A stretch of 16,028 bases of DNA from CAYWGR01 sp964458015 (GCA_964458015.1 CAYWGR010000133.1:1-16028); one strand, 5' to 3'; shown: positions 1-7,403, numbered from the stretch's first letter. Notes: generated by a model from the sequence alone, not told the origin. Numbers and translations: made by a program.

Positions 1-256
1 GGGCGCCATCCATGATGCGTTGAACATACTGTCGAGCCGCATTCGGCAACTGATCGCCGTAGTCCTCTTCCAACAACTGGCAATAGCCCGTGATCGCCAG
101 CAGCGGCGAGCGAAAATCGTGCGCCACCGCCGAGACGAATTCTTCCAATGTGGCATTTTGACTAGAAAACTCTTGCCCTTGCGTCTCGGCAGCAGACTCG
201 CGGGAATCCTCGGAATGGTTCTCGCTTGATCCAGGGTCTTTTGTATCAGTGGGCAT
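1..256 (-). CDS. Histidine kinase, N-terminal part (runs off left edge)
   Basis: Reading the minus strand from the ATG at 256-254 gives an open frame of 85 residues that leaves the window. The first ~36 residues are polar and rich in Ser and Glu, with no membrane helix. A HisKA dimerisation/phosphoacceptor helix follows, with the H-box AVAHDFRSPL (His46 is the predicted phosphorylation site) and then the helix ITGYCQLLEEDYG. The family autophosphorylates this His and passes the phosphate to a response regulator. The start is supported by CAGGAG at 265-270, eight bases upstream. No PAS, Cache or receiver domain precedes the H-box, so this is a soluble kinase whose input is either this short tail or lies beyond the window. 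The ATPase domain is not visible. HisKA identity is confident; the signal sensed is unknown. Confidence 0.85.
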   Translation of the reverse strand, partial: MPTDTKDPGSSENHSEDSRESAAETQGQEFSSQNATLEEFVSAVAHDFRSPLLAITGYCQLLEEDYGDQLPNAARQYVQRIMDGA

Positions 257-524
257 AACCCTTGCTCCTGTGGATTCACTCCCAATGGATTTTTGCCCCA
301 GACTTTCGCTCCCTGCCCCGCTGTAACTTTTCCACGGCCAATGAGCAATTCCGATGGCGATCAGACGACCACTTCGGCTGCAACATTCGCGTCTGCGGAG
401 GATGACCAGTGATGGACAATATCCGCATTCTTAACTTGCCACGTTTTGAATGGTTTGTCCAGCCTCCCTTGACGAGAACACTCCCTTTACGAGAACTACA
501 ATGTTCCGTGGTCACGGATAAATC

Positions 525-610
525 GTCATCCAGAGCGGAGCGAAGGATCTCGTTGGCTTGTTTGTGACTCGTAGAGGTTCACATAGATTCTTCGCTACGC
601 TCGGAATGAC
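525..610. repeat. REP-like imperfect inverted repeat
   Basis: The left arm 525-550 starts GTCATCCAGAGCGGAGCGAA. It is matched at 22 of 26 positions by the reverse complement of the right arm 585-610, which starts GTCATTCCGAGCGTAGCGAA. A 34-base spacer separates the arms. The GTCATTCCGAGCG...AGCGAAGAATCT pattern resembles a dispersed palindromic repeat I recognise from several bacterial genomes. Transcribed from either strand it would form a long hairpin. Copy number cannot be judged here, since this is the only copy in the window. Confidence 0.7.
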
Positions 611-742
611 TGCTTTTGGAGACTTCGCAGTCTTCCTGAGCCTCACTCGCGGGAAAAGAATTATTCTCCGGTTATTCGTGGAAAGATGAATTTTTCGCGC
701 AGATATTTAAATAATTCCCCCGCAATGGAGGGCTAGGTGGGG

Positions 743-770
743 TTTTCAAAATGAAAAAATACAGTAGAAT
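743..770 (+). promoter_or_regulatory. Possible sigma-70-like promoter for the cytidylate-kinase-like gene
   Basis: TTTTCA (743-748) and TAGAAT (765-770) are separated by 16 bases in an AT-rich patch about 65 bases upstream of the GTG start at 836. The -10 matches 5 of 6 consensus positions and the -35 matches 4 of 6. An overlapping TACAAT (770-775) could serve as an alternative -10. This is a consensus match only. Confidence 0.35.
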
Positions 771-835
771 ACAATAGTGGTTCGGGTGGTCCTGTTTCCC
801 CCTTTCTCTTCTCTTTTCTCTCGGGAGGGCCGGCC

Positions 836-1546
836 GTGAAGACGCAAACCCGTGAAGAGCCTGAAATTCTTGCCGCTGCCGAGCGGAAAATGCATGCCTG
901 GGCCATGAATTTGGAACAGGCCGAACGCGCTGATCGCTTTCGAGCGGAAAGCCATGGCACCGAACGTGAAATACGTTTTGTGGCCATCTCGCGCGAAGCA
1001 GGCGCCGGCGGCAGTGAAATCGGGAAAATGATCGGCGAAAAGCTCGGCTGGGAGGTCTTCGACAAAAACCTCCTCGATCAAATGGCCGGCCGTTTTCGAC
1101 TCCCACGCATGATGCTCGACTTGGTCGATGAAACATCTTCCAGTTGGGTCTACGACGTGCTTGGCACTTGGATGGATCGCGAAATCGTACCTCACGAAAA
1201 ATTCGCGGCCTTTTTAACGCGCATGGTGCTCGCGGCCCAGCATCGCGGCCATATCGTGTTCGTAGGCCGCGGCGCACAATTCCTCCTGCCCCGGCCGGAA
1301 GTTCTCGCCGTTCGCCTCGTTGCCTCGCCCGAATACCGCGTGCGCCAAATCATGGCACGGACGGGCCTCAGTCAAAGCGACGCACGGCAGCAGATGAACG
1401 ACCTCGACCGAGGCCGCCGTGAATTTGCCTTGCGATTCTTCCACCACGACATCACGGATCCGCTGCTCTACGATATGGTCATCAATGTCGAGCGTCGCGG
1501 CAAGGTCGATGCCGTGCGCGAAATCCTGGCCGTCATGGCCAAGTAG
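836..1546 (+). CDS. Cytidylate kinase-like family protein
   Basis: A 236-residue protein. After a ~45-residue charged, probably helical N-terminal extension comes a nucleotide-kinase core. It has a degenerate P-loop in ISREAGAGGSEIG (51-63), a beta strand leading to VFVGRGAQFLL (141-151) and a lid-like DRGRREF (191-197), followed by a His-His-Asp stretch and a conserved C-terminal helix. This pattern matches the Cytidylate_kin2 (AAA_26) family, whose members are assumed to phosphorylate nucleotides or related small molecules but are mostly uncharacterised; it is not the canonical Cmk. The GTG start is chosen because GGGAGG (823-828) lies seven bases upstream, whereas the internal ATGs at 890 and 905 have no such site. 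It stands alone between a divergent kinase gene and a NUDIX gene with its own promoter. Family assignment is good; the substrate is unknown. Confidence 0.85.
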   Translation: MKTQTREEPEILAAAERKMHAWAMNLEQAERADRFRAESHGTEREIRFVAISREAGAGGSEIGKMIGEKLGWEVFDKNLLDQMAGRFRLPRMMLDLVDETSSSWVYDVLGTWMDREIVPHEKFAAFLTRMVLAAQHRGHIVFVGRGAQFLLPRPEVLAVRLVASPEYRVRQIMARTGLSQSDARQQMNDLDRGRREFALRFFHHDITDPLLYDMVINVERRGKVDAVREILAVMAK

Positions 1547-1668
1547 TGCCTTTTCCAATGCCAACCGCGCGAACAAAGACGCCGGTTCGTTATGCGCGCC
1601 GACGTTTCGGTGGAGCATCAGGACGCGGTTCAATCTGGCCCTTCGTTTCGGCCATTCGTCCCGGCCGC

Positions 1669-1697
1669 TTGCCGACTTGGTGACGGTTCTCTATACT
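1669..1697 (+). promoter_or_regulatory. Sigma-70-like promoter of the NUDIX gene
   Basis: TTGCCG (1669-1674) and TATACT (1692-1697) are separated by exactly 17 bases. The -10 matches 5 of 6 and the -35 matches 4 of 6 consensus positions. Transcription would start near 1704, giving a leader of about 40 bases that ends in the GAAAGG ribosome binding site (1729-1734). This fits an independent transcription unit ending at the 2446-2470 terminator. Confidence 0.6.
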
Positions 1698-1742
1698 TCG
1701 GATTGCAAAACCGACCTTCCCCCCCAATGAAAGGTTTTTTTC

Positions 1743-2378
1743 GTGTCTGATCCTGTTCATACCGAACGTGTATTGGTAACTCCCACGGAATTGTTCCACC
1801 GACTGGGGCATTTTCAGGGATTCAGCAAAGACGTGCATCGCTATCTCGATGAGTTGCTCCGCCCCGAGAACACCAGCTATCGCCCCCGGTCGGAAGTAGA
1901 AAAGGATCCCAGTTTCAAGCAGTTGATTCCCTATGTAATTTTTCGCCATAGGGACGCCGCCGGAAAACCGACCGTGTTTCAGTACACCCGCGGCAAGGGC
2001 ATGGGCGAGGGACGACTGCACAGCAAACGAAGCGTCGGCATCGGCGGCCATATCTCGGCTATCGACGCCCAAGGCAACGGCGATAGTAATCCCTACGAAG
2101 AAGGTATGCGGCGCGAGCTGGAGGAAGAAGTCGCCATCGACACGCCCTACACCGCCCAATGCGTCGGCATGATCAACGACGACCAAACCGACGTCGGCCG
2201 GGTACATCTGGGCATCGTCCACCTATTCGACGTCGAGCGGCCTGCCGTTCAACCCCGCGAAACCGACATTATTGAAAGCGGTTTCCAGCCCGTGGATGCC
2301 CTGCTCGCCGATTTATCCGGCTTTGAAACGTGGTCGGAAATCTGCTTGAAGGCACTTTTCGGTAAAAGCTCAAGATAG
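1743..2378 (+). CDS. NUDIX-domain hydrolase-like protein
   Basis: A 211-residue protein. Residues 62-165 form a NUDIX fold: the strand LIPYVIFRHR, a Gly-rich turn, SVGIGGHI at 97-104, and the box helix RRELEEEV at 123-130, whose REL.EE core carries the usual Mg-binding glutamates. The loop between GGH and the helix is longer than in MutT and carries Asn116 where the usual GX5E glutamate sits. NUDIX enzymes cleave nucleoside diphosphates linked to another moiety; the substrate cannot be read here. Close relatives are, as I recall, often labelled 'phosphoesterase' in planctomycete genomes. The N-terminal ~60 residues are helical and not part of the core. The GTG start is supported by GAAAGG eight bases upstream; the nearby ATG at 1727 is out of frame. 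The gene is monocistronic by its promoter and terminator. Confidence 0.85.
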   Translation: MSDPVHTERVLVTPTELFHRLGHFQGFSKDVHRYLDELLRPENTSYRPRSEVEKDPSFKQLIPYVIFRHRDAAGKPTVFQYTRGKGMGEGRLHSKRSVGIGGHISAIDAQGNGDSNPYEEGMRRELEEEVAIDTPYTAQCVGMINDDQTDVGRVHLGIVHLFDVERPAVQPRETDIIESGFQPVDALLADLSGFETWSEICLKALFGKSSR

Positions 2379-2445
2379 TTGACTCAGCCAACAAGGATGC
2401 AATTGTCGGAACGTTGCTGCATCATGGCACCCTTCGATATGAAAC

Positions 2446-2470
2446 AACCCCTCCTGGCAAGGGGTTTTTT
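2446..2470 (+). terminator. Intrinsic terminator after the NUDIX gene
   Basis: A perfect 7-bp stem AACCCCT / AGGGGTT (2446-2452 with 2460-2466) encloses a 7-base loop and leads into six T's (2465-2470). It lies 68 bases after the NUDIX stop codon. Confidence 0.85.
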
Positions 2471-2663
2471 GGCTGCCGGAGAACGCCATTTCTGTTTTTT
2501 TGAATACCCAGCGTAGGCGGGACTTGGCAGGCTCGGTTTTAGAGGTTATCCTTAGATAATTCTGAAGGCGACACCCTTCGAGAAGAGTCCAAGAAACGTC
2601 ACCCTCCGTGTTGGCTTTTTTGCTCGTCGAATTGCCTGCAAGTCTTTAGAAAACAACACCTTA

Positions 2664-2736
2664 GGACAGGTAGCTCAGGTAGTAGAGCAGTGGACTGAAA
2701 ATCCACGTGTCGGGGGTGCGACTCCCCCCCTGTCCA
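2664..2736 (+). tRNA. tRNA-Phe (anticodon GAA)
   Basis: A full cloverleaf of 73 bases. The acceptor GGACAGG (2664-2670) pairs with CCTGTCC (2729-2735), with discriminator A2736. The D stem is GCTC/GAGC. The anticodon stem GTGGA/TCCAC encloses the loop CTGAAAA, with GAA at 2697-2699. The T stem GGGGG/CCCCC encloses the loop TGCGACT (2717-2723). CCA is not encoded. Two elbow positions are unusual: the T loop has G at position 55 where T is nearly universal, and the D loop AGGTAGTA, counted in the standard way, has A at position 18 instead of G. G19 and C56 are kept. An intrinsic terminator follows. Confidence 0.95.
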
Positions 2737-2748
2737 CTTCGCTAAACT

Positions 2749-2787
2749 AAAGCCCGGCAAGTCACTTACGACCGTCGGGCTTTTTTT
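2749..2787 (+). terminator. Intrinsic terminator after tRNA-Phe
   Basis: AAAGCCCG (2749-2756) pairs with CGGGCTTT (2776-2783) across a 19-base loop, and T's run from 2781 to 2787. It begins 13 bases beyond the tRNA 3' end. The large loop makes it weaker than its neighbour on the other strand. Confidence 0.75.
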
Positions 2788-2814
2788 ATGTACCAGGGGC
2801 ATGAGGCACCTAGT

Positions 2815-2849
2815 AAAAAAAGCCCCGCGACGCTCGTCGCAGGGCCTTT
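2815..2849 (-). terminator. Intrinsic terminator of the phosphofructokinase gene
   Basis: On the minus strand a 10-bp stem (2836-2845 pairing with 2822-2831, one G-T wobble) with the 4-base loop GAGC is followed by seven T's (A's at 2815-2821 on the plus strand). It lies about 40 bases past the pfk stop codon and faces the tRNA terminator, so the two convergent units are insulated from each other. Confidence 0.85.
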
Positions 2850-2887
2850 GTTCGTACAGTCGTTAAGGATACCCAACCAGCGCGGTT

Positions 2888-4201
2888 TTAGTCGTTTACG
2901 TAGGTTTCCAGGAACCGAGCCAAGCGGTGGAAGTCGCTGCCGGGCTCGATATAACGCACAACCGTAACCAGCGTGGCGGGATCGACCAACTGGTTGAACG
3001 GCACGTAGTTCAAATCCAACTGGCCGGAAACCGAAACCATCACGCCGTCGAGCCGTTTCTCGACCAAGGCGCGATAGGCGCCGACGCCGAGTTGGCTGCC
3101 GAGCATCACGTCGAACGCCTGTGGGCGGGCGCAGCGGCATTCGTAACCAAGCTTGGTGCCCGTGATCTTTCGCTTCTTCCCGGTCTGTTTGGTGTATTCC
3201 TTGGCGACCAGTTCGGAGAACAGGCGGCACAGATCGAGCTTGGAGATGGCGATATGGCCGTGTTCATCGCGCGGCACGCCTTCGATATGGTTATGCGGCA
3301 GAAATTCGGCAAGCCCTTCGGCAATGACGATGACGCCGAACTCCTTGCCTTCCGCTTCTTCACGGACTCGCATCGTGGCAACGATGCGTTTGACCACTTC
3401 GTCCAAATCCATGACGCGACGAATGACGGTCTTGCCCGACTTCGGATCGGTGATTTCCTCACTCGCTTCGTATTTGCCGGTGATATCTTCAACGCTAATC
3501 ACCAGGCTTGCTTCGCCGGCAATAGCGGCGCCGTAAGCCAGCCAGCCGGCACTGCGGCCCATGGTCTCGGCCATGAAATAGCTGCGGTTCGACTCGGCGT
3601 CGGCCAAGAGGTTGCGAATTTCGCCGGCCAAGACTTCGACGGCCGTGAAATAGCCGAACGTGAAGTCGATGCCCATGTAGTCGTTGTCGATCGTCTTCGG
3701 CAGATGAACGACCGGGATGCGTTTGCTGCCGGCGGGCAGTTGATCCTGGTAGAGCTTGAACTTGTTGGCGGTTTTGAGCGTATCATCGCCGCCGATCGAA
3801 ATCAACGCATCGACGTTCATCGAAACCAAGGCTTCGTAAACCGTCTTCAACGGGGCCGTTCGCTCGGGATCTTTCAAGTGTGCCGGCTCCGAGACGTTTT
3901 TGCCGGGGTTGGTCCGAGCGGTGCCGATCAGAATGCCTTGGCTGTTGCGCGTGCGTCGCAAAACGCTATGCGTGACGCGAATGTAGTCGCGGCCCTCAAC
4001 CATCGGATGCTCGGGGCTATACTCGACCAAATGCGAATAACCGTTCAAAACGCCGCATACATCGATGTTATTGCGAAGAAACGACACGGCTGCCGTCGAT
4101 ATCACGGCGTTGGCCGCGGGAGCCGGTCCGCCGGCGAACAAAATCGCCACACGACGAATACTTGACTCTAAAAGGGGCGGCCTGGATAACGTATTGCTCA
4201 T
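2888..4201 (-). CDS. pfp: 6-phosphofructokinase, probably pyrophosphate-dependent
   Basis: A 437-residue phosphofructokinase that phosphorylates fructose 6-phosphate to the 1,6-bisphosphate in cytoplasmic glycolysis. Key motifs (numbered from the chosen start) are the N-terminal Gly loop FAGGPAPAANAVI, SIGGDDTLK with GGDD at 137-140, PKTIDND at 168-174, and MGRSAGW at 214-220. In the family, Asp in GGDD (Gly in ATP enzymes) together with Lys in PKTIDND (Gly in ATP enzymes) marks PPi-using, reversible enzymes, so PPi is the predicted phosphoryl donor. The ATG at 4201 is preferred because GGAG lies six bases upstream; an in-frame TTG at 4219 would add six residues with no better site. The gene ends in its own terminator and is separated from accC by 195 bases, so it is probably transcribed alone. 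Donor choice is inferred from motifs only. Confidence 0.93.
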   Translation of the reverse strand: MSNTLSRPPLLESSIRRVAILFAGGPAPAANAVISTAAVSFLRNNIDVCGVLNGYSHLVEYSPEHPMVEGRDYIRVTHSVLRRTRNSQGILIGTARTNPGKNVSEPAHLKDPERTAPLKTVYEALVSMNVDALISIGGDDTLKTANKFKLYQDQLPAGSKRIPVVHLPKTIDNDYMGIDFTFGYFTAVEVLAGEIRNLLADAESNRSYFMAETMGRSAGWLAYGAAIAGEASLVISVEDITGKYEASEEITDPKSGKTVIRRVMDLDEVVKRIVATMRVREEAEGKEFGVIVIAEGLAEFLPHNHIEGVPRDEHGHIAISKLDLCRLFSELVAKEYTKQTGKKRKITGTKLGYECRCARPQAFDVMLGSQLGVGAYRALVEKRLDGVMVSVSGQLDLNYVPFNQLVDPATLVTVVRYIEPGSDFHRLARFLETYVND

Positions 4202-4396
4202 GAAAAACTCCGAGAACAACTAATGGTTAGCGGCTAACGGTTTGTGGCCCGCAGCCAATTGTCATTGAATTCCAAACTTATTGATGTCTAGGTTGATAAT
4301 GGTCCGTTACGCTGCATATTTTGTCCATTTTCCGGCCTTCCCGATGGTCGGCCTCGGTTCATTAGCTACCTAGCGATTAATAATTTCGCGGATTCT

Positions 4397-5740
4397 TCAA
4401 CTCTGCCATGTACGTTCGATGAACGTGGTGTCGACATTGGAATCGTTGAATGCCGCGTTTTCGAGAATTTTCAACTGCAACGGGATGGTCGTCTTGATGC
4501 CCTCGATGTGCAACTCGCTCAAGGCCCGTTTCATGCAAGCGATGGCTTCAAGCCGCGTGGGCTGGTGGACGATCAATTTCCCAATCATCGAATCGTAAAA
4601 CGGCGAAACCGTGTAGCCTTCGTGGACGTGCGAATCGAACCGAACGCCGAATCCGCCGGGGATCCGTAGTTTCGTGATGGTGCCCGGGGTGGGGCGGAAT
4701 CGCTTCTCAGGATCTTCGGCATTGATCCGGCACTCGATCGCAACGCCCCGCTGCACGATGTCTTCCTGGCGGAACGGCAGTTTTTCGCCGGCAGCCACCA
4801 TAATTTGTGCCTTGATCAAATCGATGCCTGTTACCATCTCTGAAACGGGATGCTCGACCTGAATGCGGGCGTTCATCTCGATGAAATAGTAATTGCCCGA
4901 GGGATCCACGATGAACTCGACCGTGCCGGCATTTGTGTAGTTCGCGGCACGAACCAAACGAACGGCCGCATCGCACATCGCTTTGCGGGTTAGGGGATCG
5001 AGCTTCGGACCGGGGCTTTCCTCGATCAGCTTTTGGTGCCGCCGCTGCATGGTGCAGTCGCGTTCCCAGAGATGGACGACATTCCCATGATTGTCGGCCA
5101 GCACCTGGACTTCAACGTGGCGCGGATGCTCGACATATTTTTCGAGATAGATATCGGCATTGCCGAAAGCGGCTTCGGCTTCGGCTTGAGCCTGCTGGAT
5201 GGCGGCCTTCAAGGCCAAATCGTTCAAGGCCACGCGCATGCCGCGTCCGCCGCCGCCTGCCGAGGCCTTGATCAAAATCGGAAATCCCAACTGATGAGCC
5301 AAGGTAACGGCGTGAGCTTCATCTTCGACCAAACCGTCGCTGCCGGGCACGGTCGGCACGTTGACCTCTTTTGCCAACTTGCGAGCGGCGTTTTTATCGC
5401 CGACAAGCGCCATCGCTTCGTGCGTCGGCCCGATGAATTCGATTTCGCAACTGCGACATATTTCTGCGAAATGGGCATTTTCGGCCAAAAAACCGTAGCC
5501 CGGGTGAATCGCTTGCACGTTGCCGATCTCGGCGGCGCTGATGACGCGATCGATTTTCAAATAGCTGTCGGCGGCCTTCGGCGGCCCAACGCAGTAGGCC
5601 TCATCGGCCAGATCGAGATAGGCTGCACCACGATCGGCCTCGCTAAAGATGGCGACCGATTCGACGCCCAACTCGCGACAGGCGCGAAAGATACGCAGGG
5701 CGATTTCACCGCGATTGGCGACTAAAATTCTCTTAAACAC
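4397..5740 (-). CDS. accC: Acetyl-CoA carboxylase, biotin carboxylase subunit AccC
   Basis: A 447-residue protein, the usual AccC length. It carboxylates biotin on AccB using ATP and bicarbonate, the first half-reaction of acetyl-CoA carboxylase in fatty-acid synthesis. Visible parts: N-terminal domain RILVANRGEIALRIFRA; ATP-grasp with Lys116, Lys158 in IKASAGGGGRGMR, Glu200/Lys201 and His208; RRHQKL at 233-238; Glu275; and FIEMNARIQVEHP with Glu288, Asn290 and Arg292; Arg338 in ECRINAED. These fall at or within one residue of the E. coli positions, so the enzyme looks intact. The start is GTG, supported by GGGAG (5746-5750) five bases upstream. It lies 56 bases downstream of accB on the same strand and is the last gene of the operon; no clear intrinsic terminator follows. 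The carboxyltransferase genes accA and accD are not in the window. Confidence 0.97.
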   Translation of the reverse strand: MFKRILVANRGEIALRIFRACRELGVESVAIFSEADRGAAYLDLADEAYCVGPPKAADSYLKIDRVISAAEIGNVQAIHPGYGFLAENAHFAEICRSCEIEFIGPTHEAMALVGDKNAARKLAKEVNVPTVPGSDGLVEDEAHAVTLAHQLGFPILIKASAGGGGRGMRVALNDLALKAAIQQAQAEAEAAFGNADIYLEKYVEHPRHVEVQVLADNHGNVVHLWERDCTMQRRHQKLIEESPGPKLDPLTRKAMCDAAVRLVRAANYTNAGTVEFIVDPSGNYYFIEMNARIQVEHPVSEMVTGIDLIKAQIMVAAGEKLPFRQEDIVQRGVAIECRINAEDPEKRFRPTPGTITKLRIPGGFGVRFDSHVHEGYTVSPFYDSMIGKLIVHQPTRLEAIACMKRALSELHIEGIKTTIPLQLKILENAAFNDSNVDTTFIERTWQS

Positions 5741-5796
5741 TGCTTCTCCCGCACGAATGTCGCATCTGGTTAGATTCCAAAGACCGGAAACCGCAT

Positions 5797-6300
5797 CTAC
5801 GATTGCGTATCAACCTTGAATAACGGTTGACCGAATTCGACCGGCGCCCCGTTTTCGGCCAATACGGCGACAATTCGGCCGGAGAGCTCTGCCGGAATTT
5901 GGTTGAAAACCTTCATGGCCTCGACGATGCAAACGGTCGTCTCGGGGCCGACATGGTCGCCAACCTTAACGAAAGAGGGCGACTCAGGATCGGGAGCCGA
6001 GTAGAAGGTTCCCACCATGGGGCTCTTGATAACCACGGCATTATCGGCAGCGGCTTTAACGGCCTGAGCCGGGGGGACGTGGCCTTCAGAGGCCGGGGAA
6101 CCAGCCGACACCGGTGCAGCGACTACCGGAGCAACAGTCATCATCGGCGGCACGGCCAAGCCCGCGCGTCGCAGTTGGATACGCACTTCGCCCTGCTGGA
6201 GATCGATCTCCGACAGGTCGTGTTCTTTCATTAGTTCGACGAGACGACGAATTTTGCGGACATCAAAAATGTCCTGACTAGACGCAGAAGACAAGTTCAT
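5797..6300 (-). CDS. accB: Acetyl-CoA carboxylase biotin carboxyl carrier protein AccB
   Basis: A 167-residue BCCP. The N-terminal helical segment (FDVRKIRRLVELMKEHDLSE) is followed by a short strand motif, an Ala/Pro-rich mobile linker (about residues 50-85), and a C-terminal biotinyl/lipoyl domain with SPMVGTFY and the biotinylation motif EAMKVFN, where Lys130 is the expected attachment site. It carries biotin between AccC and the carboxyltransferase. The start is a close choice. ATG 6300 has GAGGG five bases upstream. An in-frame ATG at 6312 would add four residues and overlap the preceding peptidase stop as ATGA, which suggests translational coupling but has no Shine-Dalgarno. Either way accB is closely linked to the broken aminopeptidase gene before it. 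Confidence 0.95.
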   Translation of the reverse strand: MNLSSASSQDIFDVRKIRRLVELMKEHDLSEIDLQQGEVRIQLRRAGLAVPPMMTVAPVVAAPVSAGSPASEGHVPPAQAVKAAADNAVVIKSPMVGTFYSAPDPESPSFVKVGDHVGPETTVCIVEAMKVFNQIPAELSGRIVAVLAENGAPVEFGQPLFKVDTQS

Positions 6301-6308
6301 AGACTCCC

Positions 6309-7403
6309 TCATGTTTGTCTGATCACAACATCTTCAAGCCGCTTGGGAACATGCGTGAGGACGTCGCATCCTGTGCGAGTCACCAGCACGTCGTCTTCGA
6401 TGCGGATACCGCCCCAGTCGGGCAGATAAATGCCCGGCTCGACCGTCACAACCATTCCCGGCTTGAGAACAGTTTGGTTTTTGACGGCTAATCGCGGCGA
6501 TTCATGGACCATGAGGCCCAGACCGTGACCCAACCCATGCCGGAAACGCCGACCAAAACCGGCATCGGCGATAAACGACCGGGCTACATTATCGACATCA
6601 TTGGCCAAAACCCCAGGCTTAATAGCAGCAATAGCCCGGGTTTGGGCCTCTAATACTACGTGGTAGATCCGCTCAAACTTCGGCGAGATTTTACCGGAGA
6701 CCAGCACCCGGGTCTAGTCGCTCCGGTAGAGACCCTCGTTTGCCCCCCAATCGAACAGGACAAAGCCCCCCTCGTCTAGACGCTGGTGCGTCGGCGTGGC
6801 ATGGGGCAGAGCCGCGCGGGGGCCGACTGCCACAATGGTGGGGAATGCCGCATCCTTAGCCCCAAACAGCCGGCATTGGTGTTCGAGTTCGTCGGCGGCC
6901 TCTTTTTCGGTCGTTTCAGGCCGAAGCCAGGATCGCATCGCCTCGAAGGCTTTTTCCGCCTGCGTTACGGCATTCCGAAGCCGGGCGATCTCATATTTAT
7001 CCTTGATTTCCCTTAGATTTTCGACCATGCCCGAGGTGGGGCAAAGCGTTGTCTTGGGCATTTTTTCAGCAAGCCGATCGCGCAAGCCGACCGTCATCGA
7101 ATCGCCCTCGATGCCCAAGCGGCCGATTTTGCCGGCTCGCAGCGCCTTCACTGCCGACTGAAGCATTGTGACTCCCGGTGGGCGAATAAGCAGATCCATG
7201 CCGGGGCATTCCTCGCCCAGTTGGGTCGTGTAGCGAGGATCGCTCAAAATCGTCTCTCCATCCCGACGAACCAGCAAATAGCTGTCATCGCCGGTGAAGC
7301 CTGTCAGATAGGTGACATTGGTGAAGTCGGTTACCAGCAGGGCTTCCATGCCTGCCGTTTTGAAAGCCTTGCGCAGCCGGTCGCGGCGCGATTGAAAATC
7401 CAT
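6309..7403 (-). pseudogene. Xaa-Pro aminopeptidase (M24 family) interrupted by an in-frame amber codon
   Basis: Residues 1-229 (7403-6717) hold the N-terminal creatinase-like domain and the start of the pita-bread catalytic domain, ending FDWGANEGLYRSD with metal ligands Asp218 and Asp229. The next codon is TAG (6716-6714); the same frame then continues TRVLVSGKISPKFE... with HGLGHGLGLMVHE (ligand His293), VTVEPGIY (Glu322) and GIRIEDD (Glu336), ending at 6309. All five M24 ligands are therefore present, but the stop lies between the second and third. Family members usually read SD-L-T-R here, so TAG sits where a Leu codon is expected; TTG to TAG is one base change. Read through, the product is 364 residues, a normal length. 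GAGG precedes ATG 7403 by six bases. A GTG at 6707, seven bases after the stop, could restart translation of the second half. It is the first gene of the accB-accC operon. A sequencing error is possible. Confidence 0.85.

Larger units (their letters stand above)
257..835. other. Divergent intergenic region, 579 bases, no convincing gene
   Basis: This gap separates two divergently transcribed genes. It holds a REP-like inverted repeat (525-610) and a possible promoter for the plus-strand gene (743-770). The only longer frame (minus, 276-515) encodes a basic, low-hydrophobicity peptide with no recognisable motif and no good ribosome binding site, so I do not call it. The octamer ACGAGAAC occurs twice (474-481 and 490-497), with no obvious meaning. 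Confidence 0.6.

Noticed and set aside
276..515. 79-codon minus-strand frame between the left kinase and the cytidylate-kinase-like gene
   Set aside because: Composition is unlike a folded protein, no motif, no good ribosome binding site, and it lies in sequence whose neighbours look intergenic.
2628..2658. Possible tRNA promoter TTGCTC with TTTAGA
   Set aside because: Spacing of 19 bases and a poor -10 make it too weak to report as a feature.
2927..4165. 412-codon plus-strand frame
   Set aside because: It is antisense to the phosphofructokinase gene, whose motifs are unmistakable; long antisense frames arise from codon bias.
4217..4219. TTG as the start of phosphofructokinase
   Set aside because: The ATG six codons later has GGAG at proper spacing.
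4226..4238. GTTAG-CGG-CTAAC palindrome upstream of phosphofructokinase
   Set aside because: Only a 5-bp stem, a single copy, and no recognised operator; this is within chance expectation.
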